Assembly (NCBI RefSeq): GCF_030272895.1
Contig: NZ_JALRNF010000065.1
Coordinates: 1 to 18,286 of the forward strand
Reading direction: 5' to 3'
From: Pseudomonas sp. BGr12
GTDB taxonomy: Bacteria; Pseudomonadota; Gammaproteobacteria; Pseudomonadales; Pseudomonadaceae
Length of the DNA: 18,286 nucleotides
Under the pieces are notes generated by a model. That model saw nothing but the letters and a program-made list of their open reading frames with translations. It had not been told where the DNA came from and made no database searches. The translations under genes and the position numbers were made by a program. Of this stretch, positions 1-7,727 are shown piece after piece; position 1 is the stretch's first letter, and each line of letters begins with the position of its first letter.

Positions 1-16
1 GGAGCAAGCGGTTTTG

Positions 17-57
17 CCTACTTTTCCCAAGAGAAAAGTAGGCCGCCGTAAAGGCGG
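17..57. repeat. Twin hairpin intergenic element
   Basis: Two stem-loops lie back to back. The first has a perfect 10-bp stem (CCTACTTTTC at 17-26 with GAAAAGTAGG at 33-42) and a 6-nt loop. The second has a 5-bp CCGCC/GGCGG stem (43-47 with 53-57). From memory, the CCTACTTTT...AAAAGTAGG hairpin recurs between genes in many Pseudomonas genomes. It could be the terminator of a gene just outside the window, but no U-tract follows on the plus strand. Confidence 0.6.
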
Positions 58-110
58 AAGGGGCCGGCAGCATCGCCGCATGGAATGGATAAGCTCGCAG
101 CCTCAACATC

Positions 111-130
111 CCAAGCCAAGCCAAGCCAAG
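111..130. repeat. (CCAAG)4 tandem repeat
   Basis: Four perfect copies of the pentamer CCAAG occupy 111-130, about 190 bp before fpvG. A pentamer tandem can change length by replication slippage. It lies outside any coding region, so any effect would be on transcription or leader structure; no such effect is shown by the sequence. Confidence 0.75.
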
Positions 131-200
131 GATCATCGCCCCGGAATTCCGTGAAGAACCAAATTAACCGGGGTGCCATGGGCAGAATGACCTTTGTAAA

Positions 201-219
201 AATTAGAAACATTCTCTTT
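201..219. promoter_or_regulatory. Candidate Fur box before fpvG
   Basis: AATTAGAAACATTCTCTTT agrees at 15 of 19 positions with the palindromic form AATGAGAATGATTCTCATT, common among Pseudomonas Fur sites. It lies about 105 bp before the fpvG start codon, and the downstream genes are iron-acquisition genes that Fur would be expected to control. The match was counted by eye and the left half is the weaker one, so it is a prediction. Confidence 0.5.
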
Positions 220-323
220 CAAGTAAAAGCGCGGGTTTTGCCCTGCTCATCCGTCCTTACTAGAGACGAGTAGCTTGCCGACCCGGTGGGGCTGCCAACC
301 GCCCACCCACAAAAGACAGGCTC

Positions 324-1520
324 ATGTCGAAAAAGTCACGCTCGAAAATCTGGTTCCTGGTCCACAGTTGGCTTGCCCTGCCGATCTGGTTCTTCGTCCT
401 GATCGTGTGCGTCACCGGCACCCTGGCGGTGGTCAGCCAGGAGATCGTCTGGCTGGCCAACCCCGACGTGCGCGCCAGCAAACCGAGTGACGAGGCCCAG
501 CGCCTGAGCTACCAGCAAGTGCTCGACGCCTTGCGCAAGGCCGAACCGGACATGGCGGTGAACTTCCTCAGCCAGCCGGACGGTTCGCACTTCGCCCTCA
601 CCGCCTCGGTGACCTTCGCCGACGGCAGCGCGCCGACGCTCTACGTCAACCCCTACACCGGGGCGATCCAGGGGCGCATGCCGGATTTCAACTTCGAGGC
701 CTTCACCCGCGCCCTGCACGGCTGGTGGCTGGTGCCCTTCACTAACGGCTACAGCTGGGGCTGGTACCTGGTGTCGCTGCTCGGCCTGCCGCTGCTGGCC
801 TCGCTGGTCACCGGCCTTGTGGTCTACAAGCGCTTCTGGAAAGGCTTCTTCAAGCCGACCTTGCGCTTCAACCACGGCGCACGGATCTTCTGGGGCGACT
901 TCCACCGCCTGAGCGGGATCTGGTCGATCTGGTTCATCGCGGTGATTTCCATCACCGGCACCTGGTTCCTGATCCAGGCGACCCTGGCCGACAACCACAT
1001 CACTATTTCCACCGAGCCTGTGGTGCCGGTGATCGCCCGTGAAGACGTGCCGCGCACCGACTCCGGCGCGCCGGCACCGCGCATCAGCGTCGATGAAGCC
1101 ATTCGCATCGCCAGCGAGCAGATCCCGGGGCTGGAGGTGAGCTTCCTGGTGATGCCCGGCAACGCCTATGCCCACCTGTACCTGGGCGGCCGCGGCTGGT
1201 ATCCGCTGATGTTCCAGACGGTCAACGTCAACCCGTACAACAGCAAGATCGAGGCGCAGTTCCTGATCCAGGACCGCTCGCCCCTGGAGTTCGTCACCGA
1301 GTCCATGCGCCCGCTGCACACCGGCGACTTCGGCGGCCTGGCGATCAAGCTGATCTGGGCCTTCTTCGGCCTGGTGCTGTCGATGATGGTCTTGAGCGGC
1401 CTGCTGATCTGGACCAAACGTACCGCCCAGGCCACCGCCGCCGCGCTCAAGCGCAGCGAGCGCGCACCGCGCAAGGGCATCCCTGCCGCCACCGACACCG
1501 CCACGGAGGCCAGCCTGTGA
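324..1520 (+). CDS. fpvG: FpvG, PepSY-type inner-membrane reductase for ferripyoverdine
   Basis: A 398-residue PepSY_TM (PiuB-like) protein. Hydrophobic segments lie near residues 10-36, 145-168, 198-218 and 339-365, with two periplasmic PepSY-type regions between them. Histidines at or near membrane segments (H14, H132, H194, H332) are plausible haem ligands, as in reductases of this family. In P. aeruginosa FpvG reduces Fe(III) on pyoverdine in the periplasm so that iron is released and the siderophore recycled. The ATG at 324 is preceded by GACAGG with short spacing, and an in-frame stop at 261 excludes much longer starts. It is the first gene of the eight-gene operon, and the symbol rests on gene order plus family. 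Some related PepSY proteins reduce other ferric siderophores. Confidence 0.88.
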   Translation: MSKKSRSKIWFLVHSWLALPIWFFVLIVCVTGTLAVVSQEIVWLANPDVRASKPSDEAQRLSYQQVLDALRKAEPDMAVNFLSQPDGSHFALTASVTFADGSAPTLYVNPYTGAIQGRMPDFNFEAFTRALHGWWLVPFTNGYSWGWYLVSLLGLPLLASLVTGLVVYKRFWKGFFKPTLRFNHGARIFWGDFHRLSGIWSIWFIAVISITGTWFLIQATLADNHITISTEPVVPVIAREDVPRTDSGAPAPRISVDEAIRIASEQIPGLEVSFLVMPGNAYAHLYLGGRGWYPLMFQTVNVNPYNSKIEAQFLIQDRSPLEFVTESMRPLHTGDFGGLAIKLIWAFFGLVLSMMVLSGLLIWTKRTAQATAAALKRSERAPRKGIPAATDTATEASL

Positions 1521-2053
1521 GCAAAGCAGCCGCCGCACCCGTTACCCCGCTGAAACAGTTCTGGCTCAAGTGGCGCTTCCACTTGAACATCCTCTTGCTG
1601 TTGATCCCCCTGGGCTTCATGCCCAAGTACTTTGCCGACGCCGCGCTGTTTCGCGGTGACAGCGGCCTGGGCGAGCGGGAAATCGGCGACATCCAGGTAG
1701 GCCCCTGGAGCCTGCGCCTGGCCGAGCTGCGCGAGGACGCGCCGCGCGCCGACGGCCCGGCCGGTTACTTCAAGGCCTTCAACGCCGCCCTGTGCCAGGC
1801 CTGCATCCGCGAGGTCAAGGCCGCCTACCTGCGCATCGGCAAGCCGCGCAGCCTGCGCGCCGCCGGCACCATTTTCTTCGGCCCGCCCTATCGCATGGGC
1901 ACCAACCTGCCGATCCCGGCCAAGACCCGCGCCGACGCCGAGATCTGGATCACCCTCGAAGGCTGGGACGGCAGCCTGCACCAGGCCGCCGTGCCGCTGG
2001 CCAAGGCTTCGCCGGCCACCGTCGCCTGGCTGAACAAACAAGGAGGCAAGTAA
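1517..2053 (+). CDS. fpvH: FpvH, small partner of the FpvG reductase
   Basis: A 178-residue protein with one N-terminal membrane anchor (about residues 22-36) and a soluble, probably periplasmic, remainder. It starts at GTG 1517, overlapping the fpvG stop in a GTGA, with GGAGG at 1505-1509 as ribosome-binding site, so it is probably translationally coupled to fpvG. A CxxC pair (C93, C96 in LCQACI) is visible. It is not a c-type haem motif because no His follows, but it could form a disulfide or bind metal. In P. aeruginosa FpvH assists FpvG in iron release from pyoverdine; its biochemical role is unsettled. The symbol is assigned mainly from its position between fpvG and fpvJ. Confidence 0.8.
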   Translation: MSKAAAAPVTPLKQFWLKWRFHLNILLLLIPLGFMPKYFADAALFRGDSGLGEREIGDIQVGPWSLRLAELREDAPRADGPAGYFKAFNAALCQACIREVKAAYLRIGKPRSLRAAGTIFFGPPYRMGTNLPIPAKTRADAEIWITLEGWDGSLHQAAVPLAKASPATVAWLNKQGGK

Positions 2054-2376
2054 TGACGTTGACTGCCCGCAGGCTGCTCCTGCCCCTGCTGTTGCTCGGT
2101 GCCGCCGGCCCGGCCCTGGCCCATAACCCGATGTGCGAATGCAAGCCCGTGGACGGCGAGCAGATCGAATGCACCGGCGGCTTTTCCGATGGCAGCGGCG
2201 CGCCGGGGGTGACCCTCGATGTGATCGGCTACAACGAGGAAATCCTGGTGCCCGGCAAGCTGGGCGAGAATTCGAAGCTGACCTTCAAGCGTCCGGCGGG
2301 CGAGTTCTACGTGCTGTTCGATGCCGGCCCCGGTCACATCGTCGAGATCGACCACGCCGACATCGGTGAACCATGA
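2053..2376 (+). CDS. fpvJ: FpvJ, small secreted Cys-containing protein of the iron-release complex
   Basis: A 107-residue protein. Its signal peptide runs from residue 1 to about 23, ending ALA before HNP, so the mature protein is a periplasmic domain of about 84 residues. Three cysteines lie early in the mature part (C28, C30, C40), the first two as CxC. The rest looks like a small beta-sandwich. The ATG at 2053 shares one base with the fpvH TAA stop (TAATG), and AGGAGG lies just upstream. A longer in-frame ORF extends into fpvH, but the signal peptide and ribosome-binding site fix this start. In P. aeruginosa FpvJ belongs to the FpvG/H/J/K inner-membrane assembly. Its function is unknown; redox or metal handling is inference. 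Confidence 0.78.
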   Translation: MTLTARRLLLPLLLLGAAGPALAHNPMCECKPVDGEQIECTGGFSDGSGAPGVTLDVIGYNEEILVPGKLGENSKLTFKRPAGEFYVLFDAGPGHIVEIDHADIGEP

Positions 2377-2942
2377 GCCGGGTCCAGGTGGTGCGCCCGG
2401 CCGGCGCCGGGCATGAAACTCTCTATGTGCTGCTGGTCAGCCTGCTCATCCTCGCAGTAGCGGGCGGCATCGTCGCCCTGCGCGGCGAAGACCATGACGA
2501 AGTGCGCATCGAGGCCCACCAGCTCGATGCCCGCCGCGACCTGAACGCCGCCGAGCAAGGGGTGTATGCCGACCTGCGGGTGGCTGTCGACGAGATCCAG
2601 CTGCGCCACGAGGAAGACCCAGCGCCGGTCGAGGTGACGGTGCTGGCCGAAGAAGGCTTTCCGCCCTTCACCCGGGACGCCAGCAGCGCCAGCCGTGGCG
2701 AGCACCAGTGGCAACGGCTGGGCGAGCAGGCCTACCTGGGCCGCAGCCAGGCCCCGAAAGTGGCCGGCAGCTTTCTCCTGCTGCTACCCGCAAGCCCCGA
2801 CGGCGTGGCCGATGTCTGGCTGCAGCGCAAGGCGGATGCCCGCGTGCCCGCCGAACTGAGCCGCGACGCCCTGATCGCCGCTGGCTGGCAGCAGATTGCC
2901 GTTCAATACGACGCCGGCGTCACCCGCCAGCATCGCCACTGA
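2373..2942 (+). CDS. fpvK: FpvK, membrane-anchored subunit of the iron-release complex
   Basis: A 189-residue protein with one N-terminal transmembrane segment (about residues 17-36) followed by an acidic and then an alanine-rich soluble region, probably periplasmic. It overlaps fpvJ by 4 nt (ATGA at 2373-2376). No catalytic motif is recognised, and there are no cysteines. The symbol rests on position between fpvJ and fpvC. In P. aeruginosa the equivalent protein is required with FpvG, FpvH and FpvJ for efficient iron release from pyoverdine. A histidine-rich end (RQHRH) is visible but too short to interpret. Confidence 0.75.
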   Translation: MSRVQVVRPAGAGHETLYVLLVSLLILAVAGGIVALRGEDHDEVRIEAHQLDARRDLNAAEQGVYADLRVAVDEIQLRHEEDPAPVEVTVLAEEGFPPFTRDASSASRGEHQWQRLGEQAYLGRSQAPKVAGSFLLLLPASPDGVADVWLQRKADARVPAELSRDALIAAGWQQIAVQYDAGVTRQHRH

Positions 2943-2956
2943 TACAAGGACGCCCC

Positions 2957-3877
2957 ATGCTTCGCTTTGCCCTCGCCCGCCGCCTTTTGAGTGTGTTCAT
3001 CGCCCTGGCCCTGCCCGCCGCGGCCCTGGCCGACAGCAACGGCAAGCCGCTGCGCATCGGCATCACCCTGCATCCGTACTACAGCTACGTGAGCAATATC
3101 GTCGGCGACAAGGCCGAGGTGGTGCCGCTGATTCCCGCCGGTTTCAACCCCCATGCCTACGAGCCACGGGCCGAAGACATCAAGCGCATCGGCAGCCTCG
3201 ATGTGGTGGTGCTCAACGGCATCGGCCATGACGACTTCGCCGACCGCATGATCGCCGCCAGCGAAAAGCCGCAGATCACCGTGATCGAATCCAACAGCAA
3301 CGTGCCGCTGCTGGCGGCCACAGGGGTCGCGGCCCGGGGCGCCGGCAAGGTGGTCAACCCGCACACCTTCCTGTCGATCAGCGCCAGCATCGCCCAGGTC
3401 AACAACATCGCCCGCGAGCTGGGCAAGCTCGACCCGGACAACGCCAGGTACTACAGCCAGAACGCCCGCGCCTACGCCAAGCGCCTGCGCATGCTGCGCG
3501 CCGAGGCCCTGGCCCAGGTCAGCGAAGCGCCGGGCGCCGAGTTTCGCGTGGCGACCATCCACGCCGCCTACGACTATCTGGTGCGCGAGTTCGGCCTGGA
3601 GGTCACCGCCGTGGTGGAACCGGCCCACGGTATCGAGCCCAGTCCGAGCCAGTTGAAGAAGACTATCGATCAGCTCAAGGCGCTGGACGTGAAGGTGATC
3701 TTCTCGGAAATGGACTTCCCTTCGGCCTACGTCGAGACCATCCAGCGCGAGTCCGGAGTGAAGATCTACCCGCTCACGCATATCTCCTACGGCGACTACA
3801 GCAAGGAGAAGTACGAGGTGGAGATGAAGCGCAACCTCGACACCGTGGTCAAGGCGATCAAGGAGTCCAAGGCATGA
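2957..3877 (+). CDS. fpvC: FpvC, periplasmic metal-binding protein of the FpvCDEF importer
   Basis: A 306-residue solute-binding protein of the ZnuA/TroA metal-binding cluster. The signal peptide covers residues 1-25 (ALA before DS). Histidines at the three positions typical of the family are present: H66 in FNPHAYEP, H136 in VNPHTF and H202 in TIHAAYDYL. They are likely Fe(II) ligands. In P. aeruginosa FpvC chelates the ferrous iron released from pyoverdine and acts with FpvF and the FpvDE ABC transporter. The start at 2957 is chosen because it gives a clean signal peptide and has AAGGA at 2946-2950; an in-frame ATG at 2708 lies inside fpvK and is rejected. This is the only junction of the operon with a real gap (14 nt). 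Confidence 0.88.
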   Translation: MLRFALARRLLSVFIALALPAAALADSNGKPLRIGITLHPYYSYVSNIVGDKAEVVPLIPAGFNPHAYEPRAEDIKRIGSLDVVVLNGIGHDDFADRMIAASEKPQITVIESNSNVPLLAATGVAARGAGKVVNPHTFLSISASIAQVNNIARELGKLDPDNARYYSQNARAYAKRLRMLRAEALAQVSEAPGAEFRVATIHAAYDYLVREFGLEVTAVVEPAHGIEPSPSQLKKTIDQLKALDVKVIFSEMDFPSAYVETIQRESGVKIYPLTHISYGDYSKEKYEVEMKRNLDTVVKAIKESKA

Positions 3878-4623
3878 CCGCTGCCGAATCCGTTGTCAGC
3901 CTGCCCTGCGGGCCGGCCATCGAGTTTGCCGGCATCGACCTGACCCTGGGGCGCACGCCGATTCTCGACCAGGTCAGCTTCAAGGTCGCCGCCGGCAGCG
4001 TACATGCGCTGGTCGGCCCCAACGGCGGCGGCAAGAGCTCGCTGATCAAGACCCTGCTGGGGCAGATGCCGCACCAGGGCCAGTTGACCCTGACCTGGCC
4101 GGGCGCGCAACAGGTGATCGGCTACGTGCCCCAGGCCCTGGAATTCGACCGTGGCCTGCCGATGACCGTGGATGATTTCATGGCTGCCATGTGCCAGCGC
4201 CGGCCGGCCTTCCTCGGCCTGTCACGCCGGGTGGCGCCGGCCATCGACGCGGCCCTGGCGCGGGTCGGCATGCTCGACAAGCGCAAGCGGCGCATGGGCG
4301 CGCTCTCCGGCGGCGAGCGCCAGCGCGTGTTGCTGGCCCAGGGGCTGATTCCGCCACCGCAACTGCTGGTGCTGGACGAACCGATGTCGGCGCTGGACGA
4401 AGCCGGTATCCAGGTGTTCGAACGCCTGCTGCTGGACTGGCGCGCCGCCGGTACCACGGTGCTGTGGATCGAGCACGACCTGCAGGCGGTGACCCGCCTG
4501 GCCGACCAGGTCACGGGCCTGAGCCGGCGGGTGCTGTTCGATGCGCCGCCCAGGCAGGCGCTGACGCCGGAACGCCTGCTCAGCCTGTTCTCCATCCACC
4601 CGCGCAGCGAGGGCAGCCGCTGA
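3874..4623 (+). CDS. fpvD: FpvD, ABC transporter ATPase
   Basis: A 249-residue ABC ATPase of the metal-transport (ZnuC-like) type. It has Walker A at residues 48-55 (GPNGGGKS), a Q-loop near Q87, the signature LSGGE at 144-148, Walker B ending LLVLDE at 164-169 and the switch histidine H201, so all catalytic elements are intact. It powers iron import through FpvE after release from pyoverdine. The ATG overlaps the fpvC stop by 4 nt (ATGA). The symbol depends on operon context, since by sequence alone it would be called a zinc/manganese/iron ABC ATPase. Confidence 0.88.
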   Translation: MTAAESVVSLPCGPAIEFAGIDLTLGRTPILDQVSFKVAAGSVHALVGPNGGGKSSLIKTLLGQMPHQGQLTLTWPGAQQVIGYVPQALEFDRGLPMTVDDFMAAMCQRRPAFLGLSRRVAPAIDAALARVGMLDKRKRRMGALSGGERQRVLLAQGLIPPPQLLVLDEPMSALDEAGIQVFERLLLDWRAAGTTVLWIEHDLQAVTRLADQVTGLSRRVLFDAPPRQALTPERLLSLFSIHPRSEGSR

Positions 4624-5522
4624 TGAACTACGAAGAATTGCGCCTGCTGATCCAGGGCTGGGCCAGCGCCGGCTACCTGCCCGAGGCCCTGGCCTACGGC
4701 TTTGTCATCAACGCCCTGCTCGCCGGCCTGATGATCGGCCCGGTGCTGGGCGGACTCGGCACCCTGGTGGTGGTCAAGCGCTTTGCCTTCTTCTCCGAAG
4801 CGGTCGGCCACGCGGCACTGACCGGGGTGGCCATCGGCATCCTGCTCGGCGAACCCTACACCGGCCCCTACGGCAGCCTGTTCGGCTACTGTCTGCTGTT
4901 CGGCATCCTGCTCAACTTCCTGCGCAACCGCACCGGGCTTTCGCCCGACACCCTGATCGGTGTGTTCCTCTCGGTGTCGCTGGCCCTGGGTGCCAGCCTG
5001 CTGCTGATGCTGGCCGGCAAGATCAACGTGCACATCCTCGAGAACGTGCTGTTCGGCTCGGTGCTCACCGTCAACGCCCAGGACCTGCTGGTGCTCGGCG
5101 TCGTCGGCAGCCTGGTGCTGGCCCTGGCCCTGCCGCTGTACAACCGCATCATGCTGGCCAGCTTCAACCCGCAGCTGGCAGCGGTGCGCGGAGTGGCGGT
5201 AAAGAGCCTGGACTACCTCTTCGTGGTACTGGTGACCCTGGTCACCGTGGCGGCGGTTAAGGTCATCGGCGCGATCCTGGTCGGCGCCCTGCTGGTGATT
5301 CCGGCGGCAGCGGCGCGGCTGCTCAGCCAGTCGCTCAAGGGCTTTTTCTGGGCCTCGGTGCTGATCGCCACCCTGAGCACCCTGGTCGGCATCCTGCTGC
5401 CGATCGTCTTCGACCTGCCGGTGCCCTCGGGCGCGGCGATCATCCTCGTCGCCGGCGGCTTTTTTGCCCTCGCCGCCCTCGCCCGCGGCCTCGTTCCACG
5501 CCTGCAAGGAAACCCGGCATGA
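4623..5522 (+). CDS. fpvE: FpvE, ABC-3 family inner-membrane permease
   Basis: A 299-residue, strongly hydrophobic permease of the ABC-3 (ZnuB/TroC) family with about seven or eight membrane segments. The family-typical stretch KRFAFFSEAVGHAALTGVAIG lies near residues 52-72 and is expected to contact the ATPase. The ATG at 4623 shares one base with the fpvD stop (TGATG); the in-frame extension upstream lies inside fpvD and is not used. It forms the iron channel of FpvCDEF. Confidence 0.87.
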   Translation: MNYEELRLLIQGWASAGYLPEALAYGFVINALLAGLMIGPVLGGLGTLVVVKRFAFFSEAVGHAALTGVAIGILLGEPYTGPYGSLFGYCLLFGILLNFLRNRTGLSPDTLIGVFLSVSLALGASLLLMLAGKINVHILENVLFGSVLTVNAQDLLVLGVVGSLVLALALPLYNRIMLASFNPQLAAVRGVAVKSLDYLFVVLVTLVTVAAVKVIGAILVGALLVIPAAAARLLSQSLKGFFWASVLIATLSTLVGILLPIVFDLPVPSGAAIILVAGGFFALAALARGLVPRLQGNPA

Positions 5523-6439
5523 CCTTCAAGTTCCAGCACCTGTGCCTGGCCCTGGCCCTGGCCGGCCTGGCCACCCTGGGCCAGGCCCAGGACACCAACT
5601 CGGCTGCCGGGCAACACGCGGCAGCGGTCAGCGTCCTGGCTTCGCTGCCGGTAACCCACGCCCTGGCCAGCGCCCTGCTCGACGGCACCGCGATCACCCT
5701 GCAACGCGCAGCGCCGGCGAATATTCCAGCCTCGCGCCAGCCCTCCTACTTCAGCGGTCGCGGTGCCGCCAGCCTGCAGAAAGCGGCCAGCCAGGCCGAT
5801 GCGGTGATCGCCCTGCGCTCGATCTGGAGCGACGACCCGCTGTACCCGGCGGCCCGGCGCAGCAACATCCGCATCGTCGAAATCGACGCCGCGCGGCCGG
5901 TGGATGGCGCCCTGCCGGGTATTGCCGTGCAAGGTGGCAACGCCTTTGCCGCCTACCCGTGGCTCAACCCGAACAACCTGGGGCGCATGGCCGACGTGCT
6001 GGCCAACGACCTGGGGCGGCTGAGCCCGGCCGACCAGGCGCAGATCCAGGCCAACCTGGCCACCTTCAAGCGCCAGTTGCTGGAGCTCAGCGCCGGCAGC
6101 GAAAGCCGTCTGGCCCAGGCCGACAACCTCAGCGTGGTCAACCTCTCGGAGCGTCTGGACTACCTGGTCAGCGGCTTGAACCTGGACCTGATCGACCACC
6201 CACGTGTTACCGACGATCAGTGGGATGCCGCGGCGCTCAAGCGCCTGGGCGATGAGCTCAAGGCACAGGACGTGGCGCTGGTGCTGCACCACAAGCAGCC
6301 GGGCAAGGCGGTGGCGGAGGTGGTCGCGGCGTCCGGTGCCAGGCTGGTGGTGATCGACACCGATCCGCAGGACACCCTGGCCGGGCTCAAGGCCAGTGTC
6401 GAGCAGTTGGTGGGGGCGTTGCTGGCAGACAACACCTGA
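5519..6439 (+). CDS. fpvF: FpvF, divergent periplasmic binding protein lacking metal ligands
   Basis: A 306-residue second binding protein of the ZnuA-like cluster. The signal peptide covers about residues 1-23 (QA before QD). Aligned by eye with FpvC, the three metal-binding histidines are replaced by P70, Y146 and S210, so it should not bind a bare metal ion in the usual way. This fits the view from P. aeruginosa that FpvF interacts with the siderophore while FpvC takes the iron. It overlaps fpvE by 4 nt (ATGA) and is the last gene of the operon; a REP inverted repeat follows 17 nt after the stop. The fold assignment is less obvious than for FpvC, and the symbol relies on context. Confidence 0.82.
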   Translation: MTFKFQHLCLALALAGLATLGQAQDTNSAAGQHAAAVSVLASLPVTHALASALLDGTAITLQRAAPANIPASRQPSYFSGRGAASLQKAASQADAVIALRSIWSDDPLYPAARRSNIRIVEIDAARPVDGALPGIAVQGGNAFAAYPWLNPNNLGRMADVLANDLGRLSPADQAQIQANLATFKRQLLELSAGSESRLAQADNLSVVNLSERLDYLVSGLNLDLIDHPRVTDDQWDAAALKRLGDELKAQDVALVLHHKQPGKAVAEVVAASGARLVVIDTDPQDTLAGLKASVEQLVGALLADNT

Positions 6440-6456
6440 AACGGCAGCGGTCGGCT

Positions 6457-6526
6457 GTGGGAGCGGGCTTGCCCCGCGAAGCGGTGTGGCTGTCAGCACA
6501 CAATCGCGGGGCAAGCCCGCTCCCAC
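6457..6526. repeat. REP inverted pair (family 1)
   Basis: Two 23-bp arms (6457-6479 and 6504-6526) are perfect reverse complements separated by 24 nt. Each begins with the Pseudomonas REP core GTGGGAGCGGGCTTGCCCCG. It sits between convergent fpvF and the DUF1615 gene and can fold on either strand, so it may end transcription or protect the mRNA 3' end from both sides. A second member lies at the window's right edge (18229 onward). Confidence 0.9.
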
Positions 6527-6569
6527 CGAAGGCCACTGCTCTCCCCGGGACAGGTATCCCACTGGTTGA

Positions 6570-7649
6570 TCAACGCTTCATGCAGCGCTGATAACGCTCA
6601 TCCACCCGCTTGGCAAACCAGCCCGTGGTCAGCTTGCGGGTGATCTTCGGGCTTTTCAGTTCGATGCCCGGCAACTGCGCCCGGGGCAACGGCTTGCCGA
6701 CCTTGCCCTCGGCCAGGGCATAGACGCCGCTGTACAGGCGGGTCTCTTCGAAGTCCAGGCTATCGCCCTTCTCCAGCTGGTTGCGAATGCTCGGGTTGCG
6801 CAGGTCGAGCTGCTCGCCCAGGCGCCGCGCGGCCTTCTCGGTGCTGCCCGGCATGATCGCGCCGGGGGCGATCAGGTCGCCGTCAAGCGCCAGGGTTACC
6901 CCGCTGGCGCGACTCAGGGCACTCTGGAAGGCAGCATTGCGACTGGCGTACCAACCGGCGTTGAAGTCGGCGAAGCGATACAGCTGGCGATCGTAGTGGC
7001 TGGGATAGCCCAACAGGTGGGCGATGCCGAAGTACATCCCGCCACGGCGGCTGAACACTTCCTGGCGAATGGTGCCGTTGTGTTTATAGGGGTAGTCGCG
7101 GGCATTGCGTTCGGCGAAGTCGATGCTGACCTGCATCGGCCCGCCGGTGCGCACCGGGTTGAGATCGCCGAGCAAGGTGCGGCCCATGGGCACAGTGCCG
7201 ATCAGGTCATCGAAAATCGCGCTGAGCTGTTTCTCGCTGCGCACCGCGTCGAGGCGCTCGCTGTAGGTCTTGCCGTTCGGTGAGCGGGTCTGCAAGGCGG
7301 CGTTGACCAGCAACTGCGGGATATGCAGGCTGGCGGCGCGGCGGTCGATTTCCTGGCGGGCGATGCGGCCCAGGCCCGGCACTTGCGGGTCGGCCTGGAA
7401 GGTCGACTCCTGTTCGGTCACGGCCAGCACCGCACACAGATTGGAGCGACTGGCGACAATCTTCTGGGTAGTGAAGGCAGTCTGGATATCCCGGGCCCAG
7501 CCTTCGCGGTCCTTGGTAGACGCCGGCAGCAAGCGCTGGATCTGCGCGCGTACCTTGGCCGGATCGCCTTCAGCTGCTTCGCGCTGGGTGACGCAACCCT
7601 GCACCGTCAGCAACACGGCAGCGGCCAACACCAGACTTCGAACGTGCAT
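6570..7649 (-). CDS. DUF1615 family lipoprotein
   Basis: A 359-residue protein with a lipoprotein signal: a hydrophobic stretch at residues 4-16, then VQGC with C19 as the lipidated cysteine. V20 at the +2 position points to the outer membrane. The whole length matches the DUF1615 family as I know it, whose function is unestablished. The segment AVTEQESTFQADP recalls the catalytic Glu-Ser region of lytic transglycosylases, so a role in cell-wall turnover is possible but only inferred. The ATG at 7649 is preceded by GAGGGAGAGG. It is downstream of the hydrolase gene on the same strand (78-nt gap) and convergent with fpvF. Confidence 0.8.
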   Translation of the reverse strand: MHVRSLVLAAAVLLTVQGCVTQREAAEGDPAKVRAQIQRLLPASTKDREGWARDIQTAFTTQKIVASRSNLCAVLAVTEQESTFQADPQVPGLGRIARQEIDRRAASLHIPQLLVNAALQTRSPNGKTYSERLDAVRSEKQLSAIFDDLIGTVPMGRTLLGDLNPVRTGGPMQVSIDFAERNARDYPYKHNGTIRQEVFSRRGGMYFGIAHLLGYPSHYDRQLYRFADFNAGWYASRNAAFQSALSRASGVTLALDGDLIAPGAIMPGSTEKAARRLGEQLDLRNPSIRNQLEKGDSLDFEETRLYSGVYALAEGKVGKPLPRAQLPGIELKSPKITRKLTTGWFAKRVDERYQRCMKR

Positions 7650-7727
7650 GCCTCTCCCTCGCCTCGAACTGCAACAGCTGCACAGTAGCGAGGCCAGGGC
7701 CTGTCTGCAATCCGGCGTGTGCGTGGC

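Larger units (their letters stand above)
1..323. other. Non-coding leader upstream of the fpv operon
   Basis: No convincing gene is present. The short ORFs on either strand lack family resemblance. The stretch holds two adjacent hairpins (17-57), a pentamer tandem (111-130) and a Fur-box-like site (201-219). The segment around 231-260 (GGGTTTTG, then CGTCCTTAC about a dozen bases later) resembles, from memory, promoters read by iron-starvation ECF sigma factors in Pseudomonas. I could not fit a PvdS-type TAAAT-N16/17-CGT box here. Confidence 0.6.

Noticed and set aside
336..1538. Long minus-strand ORF opposite fpvG (400 codons)
   Set aside because: It is a shadow of GC-rich coding DNA, with a repetitive Arg/Gly/Asp/Gln composition and no family resemblance, while the plus strand encodes a clear PepSY protein.
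2708..2956. Upstream extension of fpvC from an in-frame ATG
   Set aside because: It overlaps fpvK, is Arg/Pro-rich and would bury the signal peptide; the start at 2957 has a ribosome-binding site.
4122..6562. Two long minus-strand ORFs opposite fpvD, fpvE and fpvF
   Set aside because: The composition is shadow-like (His/Gln/Gly/Arg-rich) and the plus strand carries intact ABC transporter motifs.
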